A stretch of 64,000 bases of DNA from an uncultured delta proteobacterium (GCA_947259215.1 CAMYLJ010000027.1:1-64000); one strand, 5' to 3'; positions 37,972 through 46,789 are shown, counted from the stretch's first letter. Notes: generated by a model from the sequence alone, not told the origin. Numbers and translations: made by a program.

Positions 37972-39089
37972 CGGCGGGTCGGCGCCCAGGTCACCGCGCG
38001 GCGGCCGGACACGTGGTACGCCCACGCCACCAGCATGGAGGCGTTCACGAGCAGGAAGTAGCCCGCCAGGCGCGGCAGGCGACCGGCTCCGTCGGACGGT
38101 CGCGCCAGGGCCCAGAGACCCGCCGCGTAGGCTGCGAGCTGGGCAGCCAGCAGGGCCGCTGCCGGGGCGCTCGTCGCTGCGGCGGCGGCGCTCGCGACGA
38201 GCAGCGCCACCAGGGCGAAGGGCGACGTGAAGCGCGCCAGCTTGTGGCCCCACACCGCCAGCGCGAGACGACCCCGGCGCGGATCGAGCAGCGCCCGGTA
38301 GCGGAACAGCACCGCGAGACCGCGCCTCACGGTGCGCACCTTCCGGGCCCACTCCGCCGCGGCGTCTTCCGTGACGCCGAAGCGCGCCCGGGCGGCCGGC
38401 TCGGAGACCGCCCGCAGGCCGCGGCGGCCGGCTTCGAGGGCCGTGCGGAAATCGCTCGCCAGATCGTCGGGCCACGGATCTCCGAGCTCGCGGCGCGCGG
38501 CGAAGAACGAGCCCGAGAGCCCCACCAGGCTGGCGGCCTCGCTCTCCCACTGGCGCAGGGCCATCTCCAGGCGCACGTAGGCGCCCTCGCCGGACCCACC
38601 CTCGACCACGTCCTCGCTGCTCACGCAGCCGACCGCGGGATCGGCGAAGGGACGCACGATCGCCGTCAGGGCGTCCGGCTCGAGTCGCGCCGACAGGTCG
38701 CTGAAGACCAGGATCTCCCCGGTGGCGCGTGCGATGGCCGCCGCCTGCGCGGCTTCCTTGCCACGGCGCTCGGGGAGCGCCACGAGCTCCACGCCCCGGT
38801 TCGCGTACGCGCGTGCCAGTGCCTCGGTGCCGTCGCTGGAGCCGTCGGAGGCGACGATCACCTGACGCGCGCCCGCGTACGTGCACGCCAGGGTGTTGTC
38901 GAGCTTGGCGGCCAGCTCGTCGGCTCCGTCGTGGACGGCGAGGATCAGCGAGAGCGGCGGCGTCACGTCACCGCGCCGCAGCGGGCGCGGCGCGAAGCGC
39001 GCCAGCAGGTAGAGCGTTAGCGGATAGCCGACGTACGCGAAGCCCAGCCACGCAGCCGCGATGCCCGCGACTCCCCACGCCACACTCAC
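37968..39089 (-). CDS. Membrane GT2-family glycosyltransferase
   Basis: 373 aa. One N-terminal helix (GIAAAWLGFAYVGYPLTLYLLA) precedes the GT-A domain, with LSLILAVHDGADELAAKL, VIVASDGSSDGTEALARAY and EILVFSDLSARL (DxS in place of DxD). Two or three C-terminal helices follow. It is processive-type or polyprenyl-linked by layout, with unknown sugar. GTG 39089 overlaps the phosphatase stop (GTGA). Confidence 0.9.
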   Translation of the reverse strand: MSVAWGVAGIAAAWLGFAYVGYPLTLYLLARFAPRPLRRGDVTPPLSLILAVHDGADELAAKLDNTLACTYAGARQVIVASDGSSDGTEALARAYANRGVELVALPERRGKEAAQAAAIARATGEILVFSDLSARLEPDALTAIVRPFADPAVGCVSSEDVVEGGSGEGAYVRLEMALRQWESEAASLVGLSGSFFAARRELGDPWPDDLASDFRTALEAGRRGLRAVSEPAARARFGVTEDAAAEWARKVRTVRRGLAVLFRYRALLDPRRGRLALAVWGHKLARFTSPFALVALLVASAAAAATSAPAAALLAAQLAAYAAGLWALARPSDGAGRLPRLAGYFLLVNASMLVAWAYHVSGRRAVTWAPTRR

Positions 39090-39667
39090 GGCGCAACTCT
39101 CTCGATGCGCTGGGCGAGCCGCGCCACGGCCGCCTCCAGGCGCACGAACACCGCCTCGAAGAAGGCATCGTCGCGGCCCCAGGGGTCGGCGATCGCGAAC
39201 GGGGGCTCCGGCAGGAAGTCACCGAGCAGCCGGACCCGGGCCTCGCACGCCGGCCAGCGCCGGACCAGCTCGGCGGCGTGACGGCCCTGCATACCGAGGA
39301 TCAGATCCGCGTCGGCGACGTCCTGGTCCGACACCGGACGCGTGCGATGGGGCCCGAGGTCGACGCCCCGGCGCGTCGCCGCGCGCACGGCGGCCTCCGG
39401 GGCGGGATCGTCGCCGGAGGCTGCGAGTCCGGCGGACCGCACCCGGAGCGCCGGCAGACACTGGGCCATGCGCGCGCCCGCGAACGGGCTGCGGCACAGG
39501 TTTCCGTGGCACACGACGAGCACCCGCTGCACGGAGCCCGGCAGGCCCGGCTCGCCGACCAGGCGCCGCCGCCACTCGTGCCACGCGTCTTCGCGTGCCT
39601 GCGACGAGACCAGCACCCGAGCTAGCGCGCGGGCGCCGCCCCAGGGGCGCGGCGCAACGTCAACCAC
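39086..39667 (-). CDS. Low-molecular-weight protein tyrosine phosphatase
   Basis: 193 aa. The P-loop VCHGNLCRSP (C-x5-R, Cys 53, Arg 59) and the general-acid loop DPWGRDD are present. In polysaccharide loci such phosphatases (Wzb type) dephosphorylate the Wzc tyrosine kinase, here encoded at 29574. An N-terminal extension of about 45 residues precedes the usual start. A shorter GTG at 39532 exists, but the upstream GGGAG supports 39667. It is the first gene of the operon running to 34530. Confidence 0.88.
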   Translation of the reverse strand: MVDVAPRPWGGARALARVLVSSQAREDAWHEWRRRLVGEPGLPGSVQRVLVVCHGNLCRSPFAGARMAQCLPALRVRSAGLAASGDDPAPEAAVRAATRRGVDLGPHRTRPVSDQDVADADLILGMQGRHAAELVRRWPACEARVRLLGDFLPEPPFAIADPWGRDDAFFEAVFVRLEAAVARLAQRIERVAP

Positions 39668-39791
39668 CGTGTCTCCCGCCCCGCTCGACCCGAGCCGCTA
39701 CCATCACGCGTCCACCGTGCGAGCCTTCGGGCTGCCATCGGGGCAGCTTGAGTGCGCAGCCGTCCCGAAGCGAGGCACCCCCGGCACCCCG

Positions 39792-40616
39792 ATGCAAGGG
39801 CCTCGAACCGCCGCGAGGGAGACGGCCGTCTGGTTGGCACTGGCCGTGGGCTTCTCCCCGGTTCTGGTGGATCTCGCTCGCAATTTGCTCGCCTTCCCCC
39901 ACGATCATTGCACCCTGGTCGCCCCCGTGCTGCTCGCCCTGGCGCTGCGTCCCGGCGCGCCCCGCCAGCGGCCGCGGCCCGGCCTGGGCGCGGGACTGCT
40001 CGCCTGCGGCGCTGGCCTCCAGCTCGCCGGGATCGCCATCGACGGCTGGAGCGTGTCCCGGCTGGGGCTGCCGGTCGCAGCCCTCGGCGTGGCGGCCTGG
40101 CTGGGGCGCCCGCCTCTGGCGGCGACCGCCCTGCTCTTCTGGCTCGTGCCGGTTCCGGACTCCATCCTGGACGCCGTCAGCCCGAGCGGTGAGTCGCTGC
40201 TCAGCCAGCTGGGTGTCGCGCTGATCCGGCCTCTGGCCGCCGGGCTCGAGGCTGTGGGCCCGCTCGTGCGTGCGGGCGACGCCTACCTGCCGCTGGAGGC
40301 CGGCGACTGGGGTCACGCCCCGATCGCGGCCCTCTCGGCGACGGGCTGGTTCGCTTCGGTCCGGCTGGGACGCAACGTGGCCACCGGGATGCTGTGGGCC
40401 GCGCTCGGCGGGGCCGCCGGGGTCGCGGCCCAGCTGGTCTTCGGGGTCCTCGGCATCGCCTGGTTCGCGCTGGGGGATCCGGCGGGCCTGGCCTTCGTCT
40501 GGATCCGGCAGCTGGCCTGGCTGCTGCCGACCCTCGCCGCCACGTTCGCGATCGAGCAGCGAGCCCGGTCCGCGAAACTGGATGCAGAAGCAGGCGCAAC
40601 TCGCTACGGAAACTGA
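39792..40616 (+). CDS. Exosortase-like membrane protein lacking the catalytic residues
   Basis: 274 aa with about eight membrane segments in the EpsH/exosortase arrangement. The N-terminal loop FPHDHCTLVAPVLLALAL corresponds to the usual YSHG-type segment. In place of the catalytic CSGL motif it has LEAGDWGHAPIAAL. In place of the ANxxR motif it has AAQLVFGVLG, and no His follows in the last loop. The only Cys is near the N-terminus. It is therefore exosortase by fold and context (EpsI nearby) but probably not a transpeptidase. A GTG at 39717 with TACCAT 12 nt upstream could give a 299-aa form. Confidence 0.7.
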   Translation: MQGPRTAARETAVWLALAVGFSPVLVDLARNLLAFPHDHCTLVAPVLLALALRPGAPRQRPRPGLGAGLLACGAGLQLAGIAIDGWSVSRLGLPVAALGVAAWLGRPPLAATALLFWLVPVPDSILDAVSPSGESLLSQLGVALIRPLAAGLEAVGPLVRAGDAYLPLEAGDWGHAPIAALSATGWFASVRLGRNVATGMLWAALGGAAGVAAQLVFGVLGIAWFALGDPAGLAFVWIRQLAWLLPTLAATFAIEQRARSAKLDAEAGATRYGN

Positions 40617-40674
40617 CGATTTCAGATCCGTCACCGGCGTAACCCCGAGGGCCACTCACCTCGGATGGCTGCGG

Positions 40675-40711
40675 TATGCTGCCGCATCCCACCGGCGGGT
40701 CCCGCCGGTGG
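40675..40711 (+). promoter_or_regulatory. -10 element followed by an 11-bp-arm palindrome
   Basis: TATGCT (40675-40680) is followed after 8 nt by CCACCGGCGGG (40689-40699), T, CCCGCCGGTGG (40701-40711). Transcription would start at the foot of the palindrome, so it could be an operator at +1 or a 5' mRNA hairpin for the gene at 40755. Confidence 0.5.
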
Positions 40712-40754
40712 CGCGGCGGGCCGCACTGCTTCGGGGGGAGGATCGGCACCCGCA

Positions 40755-42167
40755 ATGAGTCGCGTCGTGATCCTCGGTGGCGGGCCGGCCGGGCTCGGGG
40801 CCGCCTACTGGCTGGCCTCGCGCGGCCTGGCGCCCGTCGTGATCGAGCAACGCGAGAGCGTCGGCGGCAACGCCGGCAGCTTCGAGCTGGCGGGGCTGCG
40901 CGTCGACTACGGCAGCCACCGCCTGCACCCGGCCGCCGACCCCGGGGTGCTGGCCACCCTGCGCGAGCTCCTGGGCGACGACCTGCTGGAGCGGCCGCGC
41001 CACGGCCGCATCCGTCTGCTGGATCGCTGGCTCCACTTTCCCCTGCGTCCCCTCGACCTGGTGCGTCGGGCTCCGCCGCGCTTCGTCGCGGGGGTCGCCA
41101 CGGACGTGCTCCGCAAGCTGGTCCCGAGCAGCGCCAACGGACCGGAGACCTTCGCCAGCGTCCTCGAGCGCGGCCTCGGCCGCACGATCTGCCGCGACTT
41201 CTACTTCCCCTACGCGCGCAAGATCTGGGGCCTCGACCCGGAAGCCATCTCCCCGACCCAGGCGTACAAGCGTGTCTCGTCGGGAACCCTCGGCAAGCTG
41301 GTGCGCCGGCTGCTGCCGGGCGGCACCGGGCCCGGCGCCGGCCAGCGCCGCGGTGTCTTCTACTACCCGCGCAAGGGCTACGGGCAGATCAGCGAGGCCC
41401 TGTGCGAGGCAGCCGCGGAGCGCGGCGCGGACATCCGTCTGGGCACGAAGGTGGCCCGCGTGGGACTGGCCGAGGGCGGCGCGCGGGTCGAGGTGATTCG
41501 CGGCGCCGAGGACGAGGAGCTCGTCGCGGATCACGTGTGGTCGACGATCCCCATGGGCGTCCTCGTGCGCCTGCTCGACCCGAAAGCCCCCACCGCCGTG
41601 GAGTCGGCGGCCCGCGAGCTCGAGCTGCGCGCGATGCTGCTGGTCTACCTGGTGCTGGAGGAAGATCGCTTCAGCGAGTACGACGCCCACTACTTCCCGG
41701 GCCTGGACATCCCATTCACTCGCCTGTCCGAGCCGAAGAACTACGCGGCCCGCTTCGAACCGCCGGGACGCACGGTGCTCTGCGCCGAGATCCCCTGCTC
41801 CAGCGACGACCCCGTGTGGCTGTTCGACGAGGCCGCGCTCGGCGACCTGGTGCGCGAAGGCCTGGCCCGCGCGGGCCTGCCCGTCCGCAGCCGCGTCGCC
41901 GAGGTGGCGGTACGCCGCCTGCCCGCCGCGTATCCGATCTACAGCCACGGCTACGAGGAACGCTTCGAGCGGGTGGACGCCTGGCTCGGCGTGCAGCCGC
42001 GCTTGCTCTCCTTCGGCCGTCAGGGTCTCTACGCCCACGACAACACCCACCACGCCCTCTACATGGCCCGCTGCGCGGCGGACTGCCTGGGGAGCGGGGG
42101 CGACTTCGACGCCGACCGCTGGGCGGGGTACCGCCGGGAATTCGAATCGCATGTGGTCGAGGACTGA
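40755..42167 (+). CDS. FAD-dependent amine-oxidase/UGM-like oxidoreductase
   Basis: 470 aa. The dinucleotide fold ILGGGPAGLGAAYWLASRG is followed by GGNAGSFELAGLRVDYGSHRLHP, the layout of protoporphyrinogen-oxidase and UDP-galactopyranose-mutase-like flavoproteins. The C-terminal FAD contact is GLYAHDNTHHALYMA. In polysaccharide loci such enzymes may alter lipid-linked or nucleotide sugars, but the reaction is unknown. GGGGGAGG is 13 nt upstream of the ATG. It is paralogous to the flavoprotein at 49016, without the membrane module. epsI follows after 8 nt. Confidence 0.85.
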   Translation: MSRVVILGGGPAGLGAAYWLASRGLAPVVIEQRESVGGNAGSFELAGLRVDYGSHRLHPAADPGVLATLRELLGDDLLERPRHGRIRLLDRWLHFPLRPLDLVRRAPPRFVAGVATDVLRKLVPSSANGPETFASVLERGLGRTICRDFYFPYARKIWGLDPEAISPTQAYKRVSSGTLGKLVRRLLPGGTGPGAGQRRGVFYYPRKGYGQISEALCEAAAERGADIRLGTKVARVGLAEGGARVEVIRGAEDEELVADHVWSTIPMGVLVRLLDPKAPTAVESAARELELRAMLLVYLVLEEDRFSEYDAHYFPGLDIPFTRLSEPKNYAARFEPPGRTVLCAEIPCSSDDPVWLFDEAALGDLVREGLARAGLPVRSRVAEVAVRRLPAAYPIYSHGYEERFERVDAWLGVQPRLLSFGRQGLYAHDNTHHALYMARCAADCLGSGGDFDADRWAGYRREFESHVVED

Positions 42168-42175
42168 GGAGCCGG

Positions 42176-42826
42176 GTGACTCGCGATCGACTGACGCTGG
42201 CCGCCCTGTGCGTTGTGCTCGTCGCCCTCGGCGCTTTGGCCTGGGTCCTGAGCCTGCGGCCGGCGCTTCAGCCCCAGGCCGAGACGCTGCAGCAGCTGCC
42301 GCGTTCGATCGGCGGCTGGGAGGGAAGCAATGTTCCCCTCGAGAACAACGTGGAGTCGGTCCTGCAAGCCGACTTCAATCTCCAGCGCGCCTACCAGCAC
42401 CCCACCGGCGCCACCATCTGGCTCTACATCGGCTACTACGGTACCGCGCGAGGCGGGCGCCCCGAGCACACGCCTCGCAGCTGCTACACGTCGGCGGGCT
42501 GGGGGATCGCCCGCTCCCGCACGATCCCCGTCGCGGGCCAGCTGCGGGTCCGCGAGTTGCTGGTGGAGCAGCCCGGCCAGCGCCGACTCGTCCACTACTG
42601 GCTGCGGTCATGGCGTCGCACGGGGATGGTGAGCGGGTTCGAGCAGAACCTGGATCGCCTGCGCGGGCGGCTCGGGGGAGGCCGGGCCGACGGCGCCCTG
42701 GTGCGACTCTCGACGCCCCTGGACGTGGACGAGGAGGCAGCGCGCAGCCGCCTGATCGCCTTCGCGACCGAGCTGGATCCGTTGCTGGCGCAGCGCTGGC
42801 CCGAGGAAGTGGCGTCATCGCGCTGA
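42176..42826 (+). CDS. EpsI-family protein (exosortase-associated)
   Basis: 216 aa. One N-terminal membrane helix (LAALCVVLVALGALAWVL) anchors a periplasmic EpsI/DUF3485-type domain with LPRSIGGWEG, WLYIGYYGTARGGRPEH and the family hallmark PRSCYTSAGWGI. EpsI is found next to, or fused to, exosortases and is needed for methanolan-type polysaccharide in Methylobacillus; its molecular role is open. GTG start with GAGGAG upstream. The stop abuts the convergent LOG gene with no gap (TGATCA). Confidence 0.88.
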   Translation: MTRDRLTLAALCVVLVALGALAWVLSLRPALQPQAETLQQLPRSIGGWEGSNVPLENNVESVLQADFNLQRAYQHPTGATIWLYIGYYGTARGGRPEHTPRSCYTSAGWGIARSRTIPVAGQLRVRELLVEQPGQRRLVHYWLRSWRRTGMVSGFEQNLDRLRGRLGGGRADGALVRLSTPLDVDEEAARSRLIAFATELDPLLAQRWPEEVASSR

Positions 42827-43516
42827 TCAGGGCATGTCGCGACCCTCGCCGGCGCGAGGGCCCAGCTCCTCCTGGCGGCTGGCGAAGTCGCTCTGAATGA
42901 TGTCCACGAGCTCGTCCACCGAGTCGGTCAGATGCACCAGCTCGAGGTCCGAGTCCGAGATCATGCGCTCGCGCAGGGGCTGCTTGCGCAGCCAGTCGAA
43001 GAGCCCGTTCCAGAAGTCCCGACCGTAGAGCACGACCGGAAACTGGTGGATCTTGCCGGTCTGCTTCAGGGTCAGCGCCTCGAAGATCTCGTCCAGGGTT
43101 CCGAAGCCCCCGGGCATGCAGACCAGCGCGCAGGAGTACTTCACGAACATCACCTTGCGCGCAAAGAAGTACTGGAAGTGGACGAGTGTCTGCGAGTACG
43201 GGTTCGCGTCCTGCTCGAAGGGCAGCCGGATGTTCAGGCCAATGGACCGGCTCGGACCCTCCGCCGCGCCGCGATTGGCCGCCTCCATGATTCCCGGGCC
43301 GCCGCCGGTGATGACCGCGAAACCCGCCTCCGACAGGGCCTCGGCCACCCGCTGGGCGTCGCGGTAGTACGGATGGTCCTCCGGCACCCGTGCGCTCCCG
43401 AAGACGGTGACCGCCGGCCAGACCGGTCGCAGGGTCTCGAAGCCCTCCACGAACTCGGCCATGATCTTGAAGAGGGCCCAGGTGTCCTTCGCGCGGCGAT
43501 CAAGTGCGTCCGGCAT
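42827..43516 (-). CDS. LOG-family nucleotide 5'-monophosphate phosphoribohydrolase
   Basis: 229 aa. GSARVPEDHPYY, ITGGGPGIMEAANRGA and the LOG motif MPGGFGTLDEIFEAL (PGGxGTxxE) are intact. These enzymes release free base from nucleoside 5'-monophosphates (cytokinin activation in plants, nucleotide housekeeping in bacteria). GGGGGAGG lies just before the ATG. It appears unrelated to the flanking polysaccharide genes. Confidence 0.92.
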   Translation of the reverse strand: MPDALDRRAKDTWALFKIMAEFVEGFETLRPVWPAVTVFGSARVPEDHPYYRDAQRVAEALSEAGFAVITGGGPGIMEAANRGAAEGPSRSIGLNIRLPFEQDANPYSQTLVHFQYFFARKVMFVKYSCALVCMPGGFGTLDEIFEALTLKQTGKIHQFPVVLYGRDFWNGLFDWLRKQPLRERMISDSDLELVHLTDSVDELVDIIQSDFASRQEELGPRAGEGRDMP

Positions 43517-43565
43517 GCCTCCCCCATCGGTAGCACGCAGACGCGACTTGAACCGCTTCGCCGCG

Positions 43566-43859
43566 CTACGGTTTCTTGAAGAGCGAGTCGAGGCCGGCGC
43601 GGGCGTCCTGCTGCTCGCGAGCCACCGCGCCGCTCCCCTCTCCCGCTCCCGCCCGGAACCAGTCGCAGCGGTTGGCCCGCTCGCGGTCGCGGACCATCTC
43701 GGCCTGGGACTCCCGGCACTCGTTGTGGGCCGACGGATCGTGGTGGGCGCAGTTGCGACAGACGTGGAGGTCGGCGCCGCAGCCCGAGCACTCGTCGCGG
43801 AAGCCGATCCGCTCGCCGGCGGCGAGCGCCTCCTCCCGCCCGCAGGCGAAGCACTGCAT
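43566..43859 (-). CDS. Small cysteine-rich zinc-ribbon protein
   Basis: 97 aa with three Cys pairs: MQCFACGRE, DECSGCGADLHVC and RNCAHHDPSAHNEC, followed by SQAEMVRDRERANRCDWF. This conserved small protein of unknown function binds zinc by its Cys spacing. ATG 43859 has no Shine-Dalgarno. TTGACA (43890-43895, minus), a 17-nt spacer and CACCGT end 7 nt upstream of it, again a leaderless layout. It is divergent from the gene at 43922 across only 62 nt. Confidence 0.75.
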   Translation of the reverse strand: MQCFACGREEALAAGERIGFRDECSGCGADLHVCRNCAHHDPSAHNECRESQAEMVRDRERANRCDWFRAGAGEGSGAVAREQQDARAGLDSLFKKP

Positions 43860-43921
43860 GGGGCCGACGGTGCGACCGCGGCCGGGGCGTGTCAAGCGGA
43901 AACCCGGTAGCCTGCTCCTCC

Positions 43922-44548
43922 ATGCCCCTCGCCGCGCTCCGTCCCTTCGCCGTCGCGGCGCTGCTGGCAGGCCTCGCCACGCCGGCCAGAGCCCAGGGAG
44001 GTGGCGGCGAGCCCACCCTCCAGGAGATGGCCCTGGCCTGGTCCATGGGGATCTACAAGGGGCCGGTGCTGTGTCCCCTGCCGGAGGGGCCGCGCCGGGT
44101 CGCGCGCACGGTCTCGATCCAGCCGCCCCGGCGCGAGGGCCACCGTCTGATGTTCGATGCGAAGATCGAGTCCCTGGACGTCCCGGGCGTGAGTTGCACC
44201 AACGACCTCGGCGGGGCGGAGCCGGACGTCGTGGGCGCCTTCCGGATCGGGCTCCACGGCCACGCCCGGCCCGACGTGGCCCGCAAGGACTTCCAGGCGG
44301 CCATGAAGCGCGACGGCGGCTTCACCTTCGAGGTGCCGTCGGGATTCGTCGAGATCCGCGAGCCCGACGGCGCCGCCCGCCGGGTCCCCATGGGCGGAGG
44401 CACGGCACGGCTGACGCGCATCCCGCCGGGCAGCGACGCCGCCCGCATGATCGGCGACGTCGGCGGCAAGCCGCGGCGGACCCTGACGCTGGAGGCGCCC
44501 GACGGCACGCGCCTGGTCTTCCCGCTGGTTCTCGTCCGCCCCCGCTGA
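43922..44548 (+). CDS. Secreted hypothetical protein
   Basis: 208 aa. The signal peptide (PFAVAALLAGLATPARAQ) is followed by a mature beta-rich domain with a single pair of Cys (VLCPLPEG and GVSCTNDLGG), which could form a disulfide. No family is recognised. TAGCCT ends 8 nt before the ATG with no Shine-Dalgarno. The stop overlaps the next start (TGATG), so it is coupled to the kinase gene. Confidence 0.65.
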   Translation: MPLAALRPFAVAALLAGLATPARAQGGGGEPTLQEMALAWSMGIYKGPVLCPLPEGPRRVARTVSIQPPRREGHRLMFDAKIESLDVPGVSCTNDLGGAEPDVVGAFRIGLHGHARPDVARKDFQAAMKRDGGFTFEVPSGFVEIREPDGAARRVPMGGGTARLTRIPPGSDAARMIGDVGGKPRRTLTLEAPDGTRLVFPLVLVRPR

Positions 44549-45801
44549 TGGACGGCCCGCGTTTCGCTGCGGACGGCGTGCGTTGGCGGCTGGCGAGTGG
44601 AGGGGACGTCGAAGGCGCCCGACGGCTGGCCGAGCGGTCCCTCGCGGCGCTCCGCGCGGGCCGCCTGTCCGATCGCAAGAGTGGGCGGCGCAAGGCGCTC
44701 TATCCCGTGCCGCCCGAGACGCCCGGCGAGGCCGAGCATCTGCTGAAGGTCACTCGCTACGCGGGCTCGCAAGCCTGGTGGCGCAGCCTGCGGGGCTCGA
44801 AGGCGCGGCACGAGCTGGCCCTGGCCGAGGCGCTGCAGCAGCGCGGGTTGCCCGCCCCGGTCCCCGTCGCCGCGGGCGAGGAGCGTCGCGCCGGGCGGCT
44901 GCGCGCCTGCTACCTGCTGGTGCGCGTCCTGCCCGGTGCCAGCGATCTCGCGCAGCGCTGGCCGACGCTCTCGACCGCCGAGCGCCGCCGCGCCGCGGCG
45001 GCGCTCGGCGCCCTGGTGCGCGAACTCCAGGCCGCCGGACTCGACCAGGACGATCTCGCCCCGAACAACATCCTGGTGGACGGCCGGGAGCTGCTGGCGA
45101 TCGACTTCGAGCGCGCGCGCCTCCGCGCGGGCGCGGTCGGCGAGCGGGCCCGCCTGCGGGCGCTCGCCAAGCTCGACCGCCGCGTGGGCCCGGAGGTCGG
45201 AGCCTGCCAGCGGATGCGCTTCCTCCGGGCCTACGCGGGCGGTGACCGGCCCACGGCCCGCTCCTGGTGGCGCCGACTCGCGGCCGAGCGGGCCCGCGCA
45301 GCGCGACGCGACACCCGGCGCTGGGCCCGCAGCGCGGGGCGTCCGGGCCGACGCATCCAGCGCGTGGCCTTCGACGGCTGGCGGGGGCTGGCCCGGCGCG
45401 ACGCCGACGTTGCGGCCCTGCGGGCCCAGGCGGACCACCCCGTCACCGGCGTTACGGCGGGCGACGGCGTCTTTGCGCTGGCCTGCGACGACCTCGGGAC
45501 GCGGGCGGCGCGCGGCCTCTGGGCGCGCGCACACGCGCTCTGGGACGGACGCGGTCTCGGGCCGCGGCCCCTGGCGCTGTTGCGCCGCAACGGCGCCACC
45601 CTGCTCTTGCTCGAGCGCAGTCCGGACGCGCGGGTCTCGCGGCCCGAGGACGCCGCCGCGATCCGGGTGCTTCAGCATCGGCTGGCCGCCGCCGGCCGGA
45701 TCCACGGCGAGCTTCCCGGCGCCGCCGTGGCGATCCTGGAACACCCCGCCGCGCCGCGGGCCTTGCTGCTCGACGGCCGCTGCTGGCGCCCGCGCGGCTA
45801 G
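44548..45801 (+). CDS. Lipopolysaccharide-kinase-type (WaaP/KdkA-like) protein
   Basis: 417 aa. The first half is a protein-kinase-like fold: KVTRYAGSQAWWRSLRG with the ATP Lys, then GLDQDDLAPNNILVDG and LAIDFERARL for the catalytic loop and metal-binding Asp. Here the usual HxD is QDD. Members phosphorylate Kdo or heptose of lipid A-core. From about residue 270 a second, weaker kinase-like segment follows (GVFALACDDLG, LALLRRNGATLLLLE, RIHGELPGAAVAI) that may be a degenerate duplicate. Its stop shares CTAG with the convergent glycosyltransferase gene. Confidence 0.75.
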   Translation: MDGPRFAADGVRWRLASGGDVEGARRLAERSLAALRAGRLSDRKSGRRKALYPVPPETPGEAEHLLKVTRYAGSQAWWRSLRGSKARHELALAEALQQRGLPAPVPVAAGEERRAGRLRACYLLVRVLPGASDLAQRWPTLSTAERRRAAAALGALVRELQAAGLDQDDLAPNNILVDGRELLAIDFERARLRAGAVGERARLRALAKLDRRVGPEVGACQRMRFLRAYAGGDRPTARSWWRRLAAERARAARRDTRRWARSAGRPGRRIQRVAFDGWRGLARRDADVAALRAQADHPVTGVTAGDGVFALACDDLGTRAARGLWARAHALWDGRGLGPRPLALLRRNGATLLLLERSPDARVSRPEDAAAIRVLQHRLAAAGRIHGELPGAAVAILEHPAAPRALLLDGRCWRPRG

Positions 45802-46787
45802 GAGCCCAGCCGATGCTCGAGGCTGCAGCCGACGAACGTGGCCGTCGCGTAGAGGAAGTAGAGCTGGTGGAAGAGGATCGCGGCGAGGGCGAAGCCCAGG
45901 CCGCGGCGGCGTCGGAAGAGCTCGAAGAGCGGCCGGTTGGCCGCCACCACCGCCACCACGCCGAGCGCCGGAAGCCACAGCGGCACGAGACCCACGACCG
46001 CGGCCAGCAGGATCAGGCTGAAGACGCCCGCCAGGACCGCCCTGCCGCGCTCGCCCGCCGTCACGTTCAGATCGGCGGTCGCCTCGGGCTGCGACAGCAG
46101 CAGCCGGGCCCACGGTATCGCGCGCCGGAAGATGTCCGTCTCGAGCAGCTCGCGGAGACGCCAGCGCTTCAGGTGGGTGGCCTGGATCGAGGGATCCAGC
46201 CGGATGTGTCCGCCCGCCGCGCGCAGCCGGTAGCCGAGCTCGATGTCCTCGATGCTCGGGCGCGGAAAGCGCTCCAGGTCGAACCCCCCGGCCGCCAGGA
46301 AGGCGTCGCGGCGGACGGCGCCGCAGCCCGCCCAGAAGGTGGTGGCGTCGTCGCTGGCGTTCTGGTGGTGGGTGAAGTGATGACGCAGGTTCGTGTACTG
46401 GCTCACGAAGCCCGGGTCCGGCGGGCGGTCGTCGTAGCTTCCGAAGACCGCCACCCGCGCCGGATCGTCGAAGGCCTCGCGCATGCGCCGCGGCACGTCG
46501 GGATGGATCACCACGTCGGCGTCCACGAACAGCAGCACGTCGCCCCGCGCCTCCTGCGCCGCCCCGTTGCGGGCGCCACCCGGGCCGAGCCGCCCTCCGG
46601 AGGGCAGCACGCGGGCGCCCTGGGCCTCGGCGAAGGCCGCGGAGCCGTCGGTCGAGCTGTCGTCGACCACGATCACCTCGAGCAGGTCGATGCCTACCCG
46701 GGCCATCAGCGGCGGCAGCGAGCGCTCCAGATAGCCGAGCCCGTTGTACACGGGCATCACCGCACTCAGGCTCGGAAGCTCTCCCAC
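45798..46787 (-). CDS. GT2-family glycosyltransferase with C-terminal helices
   Basis: 329 aa. SLSAVMPVYNGLGYLERSL, VIVVDDSSTDGSAAFAEA, VLLFVDADVVIHPDV (DxD), and SIEDIELGYRLRAAGG (the ED motif) show an inverting GT-A enzyme; two or three C-terminal membrane helices follow. The GTG at 46787 is two nt after the upstream stop, with GGAGG at about 9 nt. It is the last gene of the operon from 50836. Confidence 0.9.
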   Translation of the reverse strand: MGELPSLSAVMPVYNGLGYLERSLPPLMARVGIDLLEVIVVDDSSTDGSAAFAEAQGARVLPSGGRLGPGGARNGAAQEARGDVLLFVDADVVIHPDVPRRMREAFDDPARVAVFGSYDDRPPDPGFVSQYTNLRHHFTHHQNASDDATTFWAGCGAVRRDAFLAAGGFDLERFPRPSIEDIELGYRLRAAGGHIRLDPSIQATHLKRWRLRELLETDIFRRAIPWARLLLSQPEATADLNVTAGERGRAVLAGVFSLILLAAVVGLVPLWLPALGVVAVVAANRPLFELFRRRRGLGFALAAILFHQLYFLYATATFVGCSLEHRLGS

Positions 46788-46789
46788 CC

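Noticed and set aside
40665-40680. Sigma-54 promoter upstream of the flavoprotein gene
   Set aside because: The GG...GC spacing is 9 nt instead of the required 10, so a sigma-70-type TATGCT is the better reading.
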